From assembly GCA_016870135.1 (NCBI GenBank), contig VGCF01000044.1, positions 1 through 6,136 on the forward strand: 6,136 nucleotides of DNA, read 5' to 3'. The stretch is from Alphaproteobacteria bacterium (GTDB taxonomy: Bacteria > Pseudomonadota > Alphaproteobacteria > Holosporales > Holosporaceae). The notes below the pieces were generated by a model. The model made no database searches, had not been told where the DNA came from, and saw nothing but the letters and a program-made list of their open reading frames with translations. Every line of letters begins with the position of its first letter. Positions within the stretch are counted from its first letter, which is position 1. The translations under genes and the position numbers were made by a program. Below are positions 1-6,013 of the stretch, piece by piece.

Positions 1-5
1 TGCGA

Positions 6-12
6 CCCCTTA
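6..12 (-). promoter_or_regulatory. Shine-Dalgarno-like site of a gene running off the left edge
   Basis: Read on the minus strand, the trmD stop TAA runs directly into GGGG, giving TAAGGGG, followed by only five more bases before the window ends. This looks like the ribosome binding site of another co-directional gene starting just outside the window. In many bacteria the gene after trmD is rplS (ribosomal protein L19), so that is the natural guess, but none of its coding sequence is visible. Confidence 0.35.
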
Positions 13-717
13 TTCTGTGGGTTGTGAGGTATACTGTTTCCATAAATCAGGACGGACTTTTTTGGTATGTTCTGTCGATTGCGCGTGTTGCCAGGCCTGG
101 ATTTGGCCATGATGACCCGACATTAGCACCTGCGGAACTGCAACCCCATTCCATAGGGCTGGCCGAGTGTACAGGGGGTGCTCTAACAGTGGGCTTTGAA
201 AGCTCTCGGTCACGCACGAATCGGGATTATGCAAAACCCCAGGCAACAAACGGACGCACCCCTCGATAAAAGCCATGGCGGGAATGTCTCCGCCGCATAA
301 TACAAAATCACCAAGAGACAATTCCTGAAAATTCCAAAAATCCAATACCCGTTGGTCCACACCTTCGTATCGGCCACATAAAATCACCACATCTTTGGTG
401 CATTGGACTTGGGTTTGAAAATCGCTCTGGGCCATGGTTCGACCACGCGGCGTCATGTAAATCATTGTGGGATGATTCAGGTCAACAATGGCGTCTCGTA
501 ATGCGGCATCCACCACATCAGCTCGGATCACCATGCCTGCCCCACCGCCATAACAGGTGTCATCCACTGATCCATACCGGCCCAACCCATAGGTGCGTAA
601 ATCCAGCGTTTGTAATCGCCACAAGCCTGATGCCAAGGCTTTTCCCAGTAAAGAGCATCCCAAGGGCCCAGGGTACATATCGGGAAACAGGGTGATGATG
701 GTAAAGGACAGACTCAT
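10..717 (-). CDS. trmD: tRNA (guanine-37-N1)-methyltransferase TrmD
   Basis: This cytoplasmic enzyme uses S-adenosylmethionine to methylate N1 of G37, next to the anticodon, which prevents +1 frameshifting. The 235-residue product is near family length. It shows the N-terminal TLFPDMYPGPLG, the VDDTCYGGGAGMV loop (about 51-63), RYEGVDQRV (117-124), the trefoil-knot SAM-binding stretch GDFVLCGGD (136-144), RLLPGVL (156-162), HPLYTRP (180-186) and the SGHH motif (200-203). Arg156 matches the catalytic Arg154 of the enterobacterial enzyme. The position of the general base Asp169 appears to hold Glu171, a conservative change. The ATG start at 715-717 overlaps the rsmI stop in ATGA, so the two genes are probably translationally coupled. 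Identification rests on motif recall and is very secure. Confidence 0.97.
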   Translation of the reverse strand: MSLSFTIITLFPDMYPGPLGCSLLGKALASGLWRLQTLDLRTYGLGRYGSVDDTCYGGGAGMVIRADVVDAALRDAIVDLNHPTMIYMTPRGRTMAQSDFQTQVQCTKDVVILCGRYEGVDQRVLDFWNFQELSLGDFVLCGGDIPAMAFIEGCVRLLPGVLHNPDSCVTESFQSPLLEHPLYTRPALWNGVAVPQVLMSGHHGQIQAWQHAQSTEHTKKVRPDLWKQYTSQPTE

Positions 718-1523
718 CCATTCACCTGTGCCTGATCCAGGGAATCCACATACTCGATGGGGGCGTCTTTGACATACTTGGACTGTTTCATGCGGATGAT
801 GGGTGGTTTACCCGATATGACCAAAACGCATTCGCCCAAGTGATGGGCCTGTTGAACCCATTGGTGCAATTGTGATAAGGGTAAAATCAGGCGTTGTTCA
901 AATTTTTTCGTCATTTCTCTTAGCAAACAGGCCTCACGATCTCCGAACACAGCAAGAGCATCCGCCACAAGGCGTGACAAATCATGGGGTCCGACAAACA
1001 AGACCACAGGTGCAGACATATTGGCTAGAACATTCCACGTTTCCTGTGCTTTTTTCACAGGCATAAAGCCTTGAAAGTAAAATGGACCACCGGCTAAACC
1101 AGATAACACAACGGCATGAATGACAGAGCTGATCCCGCCAATCATATGCACAGGTATAGATTCAGTATAACAGCGTTGGACCAACATCAACCCAGGATCT
1201 GAGATCAAAGGCGTTCCACGATCGCTGACAAGAGCCAGACGATCTCCTTTGATCAGGCGGGCCATAATGCCGTTTAACTTTTCTCGTTCGTTATGCGCAT
1301 GATAACTGTAACAAGGATTTGAAATGCCGTAATGGTTCAACAATTGGCGTGTGGTTCGGGTATCTTCGCATAAAATACCGTCCACCTGGCGTAATGTTTG
1401 TAATGCCCGCAGCGTGATATCCTCGTAATGACCAATGGGGGTGGACACCAGAAACAAACCGTGGGTTTCCATCATTTGTTTTGACCACACTGGCGCCCAA
1501 TGGGTCGATGATGATTCAGACAT
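714..1523 (-). CDS. rsmI: 16S rRNA (cytidine-1402-2'-O)-methyltransferase RsmI, divergent
   Basis: RsmI is a tetrapyrrole-methylase-fold enzyme that 2'-O-methylates C1402 of 16S rRNA in the ribosomal P site. Family signatures in the 269-residue product are LFLVSTPIGHYEDITLRAL (23-41), EDTR (53-56), the HNE of the substrate loop (77-79), VSDRGTPLISDPG (99-111), FQGFMPVKKAQE (150-161) and REMTKKFEQ (202-210). It differs from consensus at usually conserved points: Arg102 replaces the Ala of VSDAGTP, GGISS (129-133) replaces the PGPS/PGAC turn, and FVGPHDL (176-182) replaces the YESPHRL motif. The ATG at 1523 has no clear ribosome binding site. Met17 or Met18 (1475, 1472) would remove a non-conserved leader and could be the true start. 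It is the first gene of the minus-strand pair with trmD. Confidence 0.93.
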   Translation of the reverse strand: MSESSSTHWAPVWSKQMMETHGLFLVSTPIGHYEDITLRALQTLRQVDGILCEDTRTTRQLLNHYGISNPCYSYHAHNEREKLNGIMARLIKGDRLALVSDRGTPLISDPGLMLVQRCYTESIPVHMIGGISSVIHAVVLSGLAGGPFYFQGFMPVKKAQETWNVLANMSAPVVLFVGPHDLSRLVADALAVFGDREACLLREMTKKFEQRLILPLSQLHQWVQQAHHLGECVLVISGKPPIIRMKQSKYVKDAPIEYVDSLDQAQVNG

Positions 1524-1559
1524 GATGGGGTGTGGTCAGAGCAATCATTGTTGTTTCCC

Positions 1560-1589
1560 AGTCTAATCCTGTCGTTCTGGTTTAGGCAA
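1560..1589 (-). promoter_or_regulatory. Possible promoter for rsmI-trmD
   Basis: On the minus strand TTGCCT (1589-1584) lies 18 bases upstream of TAGACT (1565-1560). Each hexamer matches the sigma-70 consensus at four of six positions. It sits in the only gap upstream of rsmI and leaves a leader of about 30-40 bases. The match is weak; location is the main support. Confidence 0.2.
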
Positions 1590-1617
1590 GCGTTGGCCAT
1601 TGGATGGGTGGGAGTCA

Positions 1618-1634
1618 GCCCTTGAATTGAGGGC
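1618..1634. repeat. Short inverted repeat over the sfsA -35 element, possible operator
   Basis: GCCCT (1618-1622) and AGGGC (1630-1634) are perfect inverted arms around a 7-base centre, and the repeat covers the candidate -35 hexamer at 1622-1627. It has no T-run on the correct side for either strand, so it does not look like a terminator. A repressor operator is possible, but 5-base arms can occur by chance. Confidence 0.25.
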
Positions 1635-1651
1635 AAAAAGGGGCGTATGCT
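1622..1651 (+). promoter_or_regulatory. Candidate sigma-70 promoter for sfsA-map-radC
   Basis: TTGAAT (1622-1627) and TATGCT (1646-1651) are separated by 18 bases and each matches consensus at four of six positions. Transcription would begin near 1658, giving a leader of about 30 bases if sfsA starts at 1688. If sfsA instead starts at 1664, this promoter would leave its ribosome binding site untranscribed, so the two calls are linked. Confidence 0.35.
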
Positions 1652-1687
1652 GGGATCAGCTAAATGCTTCAATTTTATGAAAATTTT

Positions 1688-2401
1688 ATGCAGTTTTCTT
1701 CTGGTTTGAAAATGGGTCATCTGGTGCAGCGGTATAAACGATTCATGGCCGATATTGAAACACAAGATCAGAGCATCATTACGGCCCACTGTCCCAATAC
1801 AGGGCCCATGACGGACTTGATTCATCCAGGATCTGTGGTGGCGTACAGCCATAGCGATGGTAAAAACAGAAAATATCCCCATACGTGGGAAATGGCTTTT
1901 GTGGACAATACGTGGGTTGGGGTGAATACCCAAACACCAAATCAATTGATTCGTGGTGCTCTGGATGCGGGTCAGATCCAGATGCTGTCGTTATACACAC
2001 ATTGGCGCAGCGAGATACCAGTGGGCGAGCATTCTCGATTGGATTTTTATGCCGATGCTGGGCCTGATGAGGATACAAAAGGAGTGTATGTCGAGGTGAA
2101 AAATGTCCACTGGCGTCGTGGAGACAGCGCTTGTTTCCCTGATACTGTGACAACACGGGGAACGAAACATTTAAATCTTTTGATGGATTTGGTGGCCCAA
2201 GGTTATCGTGCGGTGATGATTTATGTGGTGCAACGCGATGATTGTACCTCTTTTTCTGTGGCCCACGACAAGGATCCTGCTTATACAAAGGCTTTTGGTC
2301 ACGCCATACAATCTGGGGTTACCATGCTGGCTTATGGTTGCCAGGTTTCCCCTATGGGGATTAGTCTGTCACAAAGATTACCCATACAGGATTATTTTTG
2401 A
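1688..2401 (+). CDS. sfsA: SfsA family protein (sugar fermentation stimulation protein A)
   Basis: SfsA proteins combine an N-terminal OB-like part with a PD-(D/E)XK nuclease-like core. The E. coli gene was found through effects on maltose metabolism and the biochemical role is unsettled. Visible here in 237 residues are RYKRFMAD (15-22), HCPNTGPM (34-41), RKYPHTWE (61-68), RLDF (117-120), VEVK (135-138), FPDTVTTRGTKHL (150-162) and LAYGCQVSPMGI near the end. The Asp of RLDF and the Glu and Lys of VEVK form the nuclease-like acidic/lysine set. The start at 1688 was chosen because MQF followed by 13 residues before RYKRF matches the spacing in E. coli SfsA. An in-frame ATG at 1664 has a better ribosome binding site (GGGA, 8 bases upstream) and would add eight residues. 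The TGA stop overlaps the map ATG. Confidence 0.93.
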   Translation: MQFSSGLKMGHLVQRYKRFMADIETQDQSIITAHCPNTGPMTDLIHPGSVVAYSHSDGKNRKYPHTWEMAFVDNTWVGVNTQTPNQLIRGALDAGQIQMLSLYTHWRSEIPVGEHSRLDFYADAGPDEDTKGVYVEVKNVHWRRGDSACFPDTVTTRGTKHLNLLMDLVAQGYRAVMIYVVQRDDCTSFSVAHDKDPAYTKAFGHAIQSGVTMLAYGCQVSPMGISLSQRLPIQDYF

Positions 2402-3174
2402 TGTCTACTGTTTTGAAAAAACCACCCCTTTATGATGCCTCTGCCTTTGTGGGTATGCGCAAGGCTGGAAAACTGGCTGCCCAAGTTTTGCACTACATTA
2501 CCCCCTTTGTAACAGAGGGCACATCCACGGATGAATTAAATACCTTGTGTCACGATTTTATCGTCGATCATGGTGCCGTGCCTGCCCCATTGCATTATCG
2601 TGGATTTCCCAAATCGGTGTGTACATCCATCAATCAGGTGGTGTGTCATGGCATACCGGGGCCAAAACGGTTGAAAAAAGGGGACATTTTGAATATTGAT
2701 GTGACGGTGATTGTGGATGGTTGGCATGGGGACACCAGCACCATGTTTGCCATTGGCCCCATCGCGCCCCAGCATCAAAAATTAATGGATATTACCAAAC
2801 AAGCCTTGGATATGGCCATAGCCTTGGTTAGACCCGGTTGTTTTTTGGGCGATATTGGCCATGCCATACAATCGTTGGTGGAACCCAAGGGATATTCTGT
2901 TGTGCGCGATTTTTGTGGCCATGGCATCGGGCGTGTGTTTCATGATGATGCGCTAGAGGTTTTGCATTATGGCAAACCAGGCACAGGATTATGTCTGCAA
3001 CAAGGGCATTTTTTTACCATTGAACCCATGATTAATATGGGCAGACCAGAGGTGCGTATTTTAAAAGACGGTTGGACGGCCGAAACACGCGATGGAAAGC
3101 GATCCGCTCAATACGAACATACCGTAGGAGTAACGGCCACAGGGTGTGAAATTTTTACACGATTAGAGGACTGA
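2401..3174 (+). CDS. map: Type I methionine aminopeptidase
   Basis: This cytosolic metalloenzyme removes the initiator methionine from nascent proteins after deformylation when the second residue is small. The 257-residue product has the pita-bread fold signatures and all five metal ligands: Asp100 (NIDVTV), Asp111 (HGDTS), His174 (CGHGIG), Glu208 (FTIEPM) and Glu239 (QYEHTV). His83 in VCHGIP matches the substrate-binding His79 of E. coli. CTSINQVVCHGIPGPKRL is typical of the bacterial type I enzyme, and there is no extra N-terminal zinc-finger domain. The ATG at 2401 overlaps the sfsA stop (TGATG), with AGGA at 2388-2391 nine bases upstream. A TTG at 2398 would add one residue and is less likely. 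The gene is usually essential, so it should be expressed constantly with its neighbours. Confidence 0.97.
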   Translation: MSTVLKKPPLYDASAFVGMRKAGKLAAQVLHYITPFVTEGTSTDELNTLCHDFIVDHGAVPAPLHYRGFPKSVCTSINQVVCHGIPGPKRLKKGDILNIDVTVIVDGWHGDTSTMFAIGPIAPQHQKLMDITKQALDMAIALVRPGCFLGDIGHAIQSLVEPKGYSVVRDFCGHGIGRVFHDDALEVLHYGKPGTGLCLQQGHFFTIEPMINMGRPEVRILKDGWTAETRDGKRSAQYEHTVGVTATGCEIFTRLED

Positions 3175-3851
3175 TGCTGGCGGAAATCACGACAAAACCT
3201 CATTATCATGGTCATCGACAGCGCCTGAAAGAACGCTTTTTAAAAGATGCCCTCAGCATGCCCGATTACGAGTTAGTCGAGTTGGTATTGTATTGGATTT
3301 ATCCGCGCAGAGATGTCAAGGCCATGGCCAAAACCTTGTTGTTGCAACACGGCAATTTGCATCGCCTGATTCACGCCCCTGACGCCAATTGCCCCCCTTC
3401 CTTGCGTGTGATGTTGCGTCTGATGGGTGAAGTTTCCCGACGTATTTTGTTGCATGATGTGAAACAAGGGACGTTGTTGAATAATTCTCAACGGGTGATC
3501 GATTATTGCCATTTATTGATGGCGCAAAGCGATGTCGAGCAATTTCGTCTGTTTTTTCTGGATCGAAAATATGTCTTGATCCGCGAAGATGTCCAAAGCG
3601 GCGGCACGTTGGATCAGGTGGCTTTGTACCCCAGAGAAGTATTAAAACAGGCACTGGCTGTGAATGCAGCCTCGTTGATTATGGTGCATAATCATCCATC
3701 AGGGGATCCCACACCATCACGGGCCGACATTGAATTAACGGCGCACTTAAAAACCAGTTTGTTGCCGTTTAACATTCGGGTTTTGGACCATTTCATCATT
3801 GGAAAAAAAGGGTATTTTTCTTTTCGCGAACAAGGCATGATGGGGGAATAA
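3174..3851 (+). CDS. radC: RadC family JAB/MPN-domain protein
   Basis: The 225-residue product has the alphaproteobacterial RadC layout. The N-terminal helix-hairpin-helix-like part includes HYHGHRQRLKERF (10-22) and PDYELVELVLYWIYPRRDVK (30-49). The C-terminal JAB1/MPN+ metal-binding domain holds FLDRKY (128-133), YPREVLKQAL (152-161) and the JAMM-type motif HNHPSGDPTPSRAD, with His172, His174, Ser182 and Asp185 as expected zinc-site residues. The old name implied DNA repair, but a repair role was later withdrawn for E. coli, so the cellular function is unknown; the domain predicts a zinc-dependent hydrolase. The ATG overlaps the map stop in TGATG. AGAGGA at 3165-3170 is only three bases upstream, closer than usual, so translational coupling with map is probable. 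Confidence 0.96.
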   Translation: MLAEITTKPHYHGHRQRLKERFLKDALSMPDYELVELVLYWIYPRRDVKAMAKTLLLQHGNLHRLIHAPDANCPPSLRVMLRLMGEVSRRILLHDVKQGTLLNNSQRVIDYCHLLMAQSDVEQFRLFFLDRKYVLIREDVQSGGTLDQVALYPREVLKQALAVNAASLIMVHNHPSGDPTPSRADIELTAHLKTSLLPFNIRVLDHFIIGKKGYFSFREQGMMGE

Positions 3852-3862
3852 AAGCCAAGTTT

Positions 3863-3916
3863 TTTCAAAGATTTTTTCATTGACTGGTTGGTGTTATTTT
3901 GTTTCAAAGATTTTTT
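3863..3916 (+). repeat. Direct repeat of TTTCAAAGATTTTTT at the outer-membrane gene start
   Basis: The 15-base sequence occurs at 3863-3877 and again at 3902-3916, exactly 39 bases apart, so both copies lie in the same frame. In that frame the upstream copy reads FFQRFF then H and a TGA stop, and the downstream copy reads FQRFFF at the start of the signal peptide. The second copy continues into a run of nine T (3911-3919). The repeat may be a relic of a local duplication of the gene start. A deletion between the copies would remove 39 bases, including the TGA stop at 3881. Confidence 0.7.
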
Positions 3917-5710
3917 TTTACAAGCTATTTTGCACTTTTGATCTGTTACACCCCCGTCAAGGGCCATTCTGTGCAACACAGCGTCGTCACGTCTTCTGGT
4001 GAAACCATCACCATAGAAAATACCTTTTATCCTTGTGTTTTGGGCATCGCCGATATGGTTAATCAGGACACCCCCGTGCTGATAGATGCTTTTTCTGGAT
4101 TACAGGGTACATTTCAAGATCATGCCACGAACGGCGTGATGAATTGTGGGGGGTATGCTATTTCTGTGGAAAACGATACCCAAGGTCGGGTTTTTGCTTC
4201 AGGAGAGGAGATGTCAGGGGCTGGTTCGTTAAAAAGTGCGGGCATATCTATGGGGCAAGGGATTGCTCTGCAGGGCCAGAAATGGCCGACCAATACGGGG
4301 TGCCTGACTTTTAACGCGACACAGTCGCCCTTTCAAAAAGTGGGCATGCAGATTTTTGCAGGACCAAATGCCTCGTATCCCCAGGTTTTATGGGTGAAAC
4401 TGGATCTGCGCAACGGACAATCGGTGCTTGTGGATGTGGCCACCTTATTGTCAGAATCCGATTGGCCAGAAAAAGGATCTGGTACCGGGTATGGCTATTT
4501 AACAACGGCATGTTCTGTGCCCTTTGATCGCCTTTCTGTCGGATTTGACAGCCAATATCTTCTAAAAAATAACCTGTATGCAGGGGGGTTAATTGTGTTG
4601 AATACACAGAACGTTTTAGTGAATTTACCCGGGTTTCCCACAGACCAAACCGAAACGATTTTGGGTAACATGTATGTCTATACTGCCGTTGTTGGTGAGA
4701 CGGAACAACCCTTGGCCGCCAATCAATTGCTCGGTCTAGATTGCATTCAGCAAAACAGTCAAATTTCTTTGGGTCTAGATCCCCGATCTTTGTTTTCCCT
4801 GTTCCATCAAGGCCAAGGCCCCCAGCATTCGGCCATTGGCACATCCAATGCCATTACCGTTCACACCATGGCCAGTGGACAATCGGGTGGGGGGATGCAA
4901 TCAGCGTTAAAAGCGTTGTGGGTGATGTATGGTCGAGAATGCTGTAAAAACTGGTCAGCCGGTGTTTTGGGCGGGTACAGTCAAGACTTTGGGGAATCGG
5001 TTTACAATACCCAATACACCCATTATCGATGGGCCGGATTGCAGGTCAAAAGACAGCGTGCGGATGGATTAGGATTGTCGTGGATACAAAACATCGTGTT
5101 TGCTGGAAATCGGTATTTCAATACGCGAACGGTGCCGTTGTTTCAGATGCAGGCGGAGCAAAAGTATTCAGGATATACGGGGTCTGTTTTAACCCAATTA
5201 CAATGGGTTTTTCAGTTGAATTCGGGTTGGCATATGGCGCCCTATGGCCGTGTGGCATACGCCTGGCAACGGCGAAAAGCATTCCAGGAAACCATGTTTA
5301 TCAATACTGATGCCAATGAACAGACGGTGGCATTGGCTGAAAATTCAGCCCTGCAACTGAACAAGAGTTTTACTTCATGTATGGTGCAAGAATATGGGGT
5401 TATGGTGAAAAAACCATGGGCAGACGGACGATTTTACGGATGGTTTTCTGGTGCCTTAGGGCATATTCAATCCTTGGGCCAAAGCACGGTGCAGGTGGGT
5501 TTTGTGGATTTTTCCCCCTTTTTTCAGATCAGCCCTGAAAAAATCAGTCAGATGTATCTTTCCTCAGCTGTGGGGTTGGCCTGGCATTTTCGCCCCACAT
5601 GGTGTCTGCATATGGGCGGGAGCATGCAAAAAATCATGGGCAATCTATCCAACCAGGACGCCTCTGTGCGCACATGGTCCGTGTGGTGTTCTATGAGCAA
5701 GACGCTCTAA
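3899..5710 (+). CDS. Putative autotransporter-like outer-membrane protein, unrecognised passenger
   Basis: I do not recognise the specific family. The 603-residue product starts with a plausible signal peptide: Gln3-Arg4, a hydrophobic stretch from about 5 to 17, and a likely cut after Val-Lys-Gly22. Residues 23 to about 330 form an exported domain rich in Gly, Ser and Thr with five cysteines (46, 83, 135, 205, 282) and no visible sequence repeats. Residues from about 338 onward show ten or more amphipathic stretches of alternating hydrophobic/aromatic residues, such as WSAGVLGGYSQ, GRVAYAWQ, GWFSGALGHI and SSAVGLAWHF, in the manner of an autotransporter barrel. The chain ends SKTL rather than in the usual aromatic residue. 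The start is uncertain: TTG at 3899 is the last candidate that keeps the whole signal peptide, no good ribosome binding site precedes it, and an in-frame TGA sits at 3881. It lies 47 bases after radC and may be co-transcribed with it. Confidence 0.7.
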   Translation: MFQRFFFTSYFALLICYTPVKGHSVQHSVVTSSGETITIENTFYPCVLGIADMVNQDTPVLIDAFSGLQGTFQDHATNGVMNCGGYAISVENDTQGRVFASGEEMSGAGSLKSAGISMGQGIALQGQKWPTNTGCLTFNATQSPFQKVGMQIFAGPNASYPQVLWVKLDLRNGQSVLVDVATLLSESDWPEKGSGTGYGYLTTACSVPFDRLSVGFDSQYLLKNNLYAGGLIVLNTQNVLVNLPGFPTDQTETILGNMYVYTAVVGETEQPLAANQLLGLDCIQQNSQISLGLDPRSLFSLFHQGQGPQHSAIGTSNAITVHTMASGQSGGGMQSALKALWVMYGRECCKNWSAGVLGGYSQDFGESVYNTQYTHYRWAGLQVKRQRADGLGLSWIQNIVFAGNRYFNTRTVPLFQMQAEQKYSGYTGSVLTQLQWVFQLNSGWHMAPYGRVAYAWQRRKAFQETMFINTDANEQTVALAENSALQLNKSFTSCMVQEYGVMVKKPWADGRFYGWFSGALGHIQSLGQSTVQVGFVDFSPFFQISPEKISQMYLSSAVGLAWHFRPTWCLHMGGSMQKIMGNLSNQDASVRTWSVWCSMSKTL

Positions 5711-5868
5711 TGGATATTGATCGTTGAGGCGTTGGTTTTTGCCGTTTCCATGGCCTTGTTATCCATTAATTGAGGATAAAGTAACCACAAGACCTGATCG
5801 GAAGAAGACGGTTTTAAGGACAGCACAGCCACAAGGAGCAGCATAGGAACAGTATGAGAGGGACGCAT
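5707..5868 (-). CDS. Small membrane or secreted peptide, unknown function
   Basis: This 53-residue reading frame starts at ATG 5868-5866 on the minus strand, preceded by AAGGA with a 5-base spacer, one of the better ribosome binding sites in the window. The product opens with MRPSHT and a hydrophobic run PMLLLVAVLSL (8-18), then KPSSS. This fits a short signal peptide or a single membrane anchor. The rest (about 24-53) is mildly hydrophobic, then polar, with no motif I recognise. Its TAG stop overlaps the TAA stop of the large outer-membrane gene by 4 bases, so the two genes converge tail to tail. The frame stays open upstream to 6072, but that extension lies across the AT-rich intergenic region and opposite the next gene, so it is probably spurious. 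No homologue is recognised, and chance cannot be excluded at this length. Confidence 0.45.
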   Translation of the reverse strand: MRPSHTVPMLLLVAVLSLKPSSSDQVLWLLYPQLMDNKAMETAKTNASTINIH

Positions 5869-5892
5869 AAAAATCCTTGTTTTTATATCATC

Positions 5893-5943
5893 TTGGACTG
5901 TTTTGATTAATTTTTTTGAAATTTTCCAAATTAAACAGTCTAA
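5893..5943. repeat. Inverted repeat in the divergent AT-rich intergenic region
   Basis: TTGGACTGTTT (5893-5903) and AAACAGTCTAA (5933-5943) are inverted copies matching at 10 of 11 positions, the exception being a G-T pair. The arms are separated by 29 AT-rich bases. The repeat lies between the start of the small minus-strand gene and the candidate -10 box at 5972, a suitable place for a dimeric regulator acting on one or both genes. It lacks a T-run next to the stem, so a terminator is unlikely. Confidence 0.4.
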
Positions 5944-5971
5944 AGAACTGGTGCGATGGATCACTTTGCGG

Positions 5972-5977
5972 TATAAT
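5972..5977 (+). promoter_or_regulatory. Candidate -10 box for the gene at 6014
   Basis: A perfect TATAAT lies 36 bases before the GTG start, giving a leader of about 30 bases. No convincing -35 hexamer is found 15-19 bases upstream and there is no extended -10 TGn. If used, it may rely on an activator, for which the inverted repeat ending at 5943 is the obvious candidate site. Confidence 0.4.
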
Positions 5978-6013
5978 TTATTGCAATTATTTAGATTTTG
6001 GGGGATATAGACG

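Noticed and set aside
1779..2288. Long minus-strand open frame across sfsA
   Set aside because: Its codons are forced by the conserved SfsA frame on the other strand, and its product is rich in His, Pro and Ser with no domain. It is a shadow frame.
2298..2874. Shared GCCATACAATC and peptide GHAIQS in both sfsA and map
   Set aside because: Eleven bases within unrelated domains, in a positionally sensible place for Map; best explained as chance.
3852..3880. T-runs after radC as an intrinsic terminator
   Set aside because: No GC-rich stem precedes either T-run. They are better explained as part of the direct repeat.
3880..3908. TTGACT at 3880-3885 as a -35 for the outer-membrane gene
   Set aside because: No acceptable -10 lies at the right spacing (TTCAAA is poor), and a start site there would fall inside the signal-peptide codons.
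4311..4844. Minus-strand open frame of 177 codons inside the outer-membrane gene
   Set aside because: No start context or recognisable domain; the plus-strand frame is continuous and has secretion and barrel features.
5702..5740. Possible terminator ACGCTC / GAGGCGT followed by TTGGTTTTT after the outer-membrane gene
   Set aside because: The stem is only about 6 bases with a bulge and an 18-base loop, and the T-run is short and offset. Too weak to annotate.
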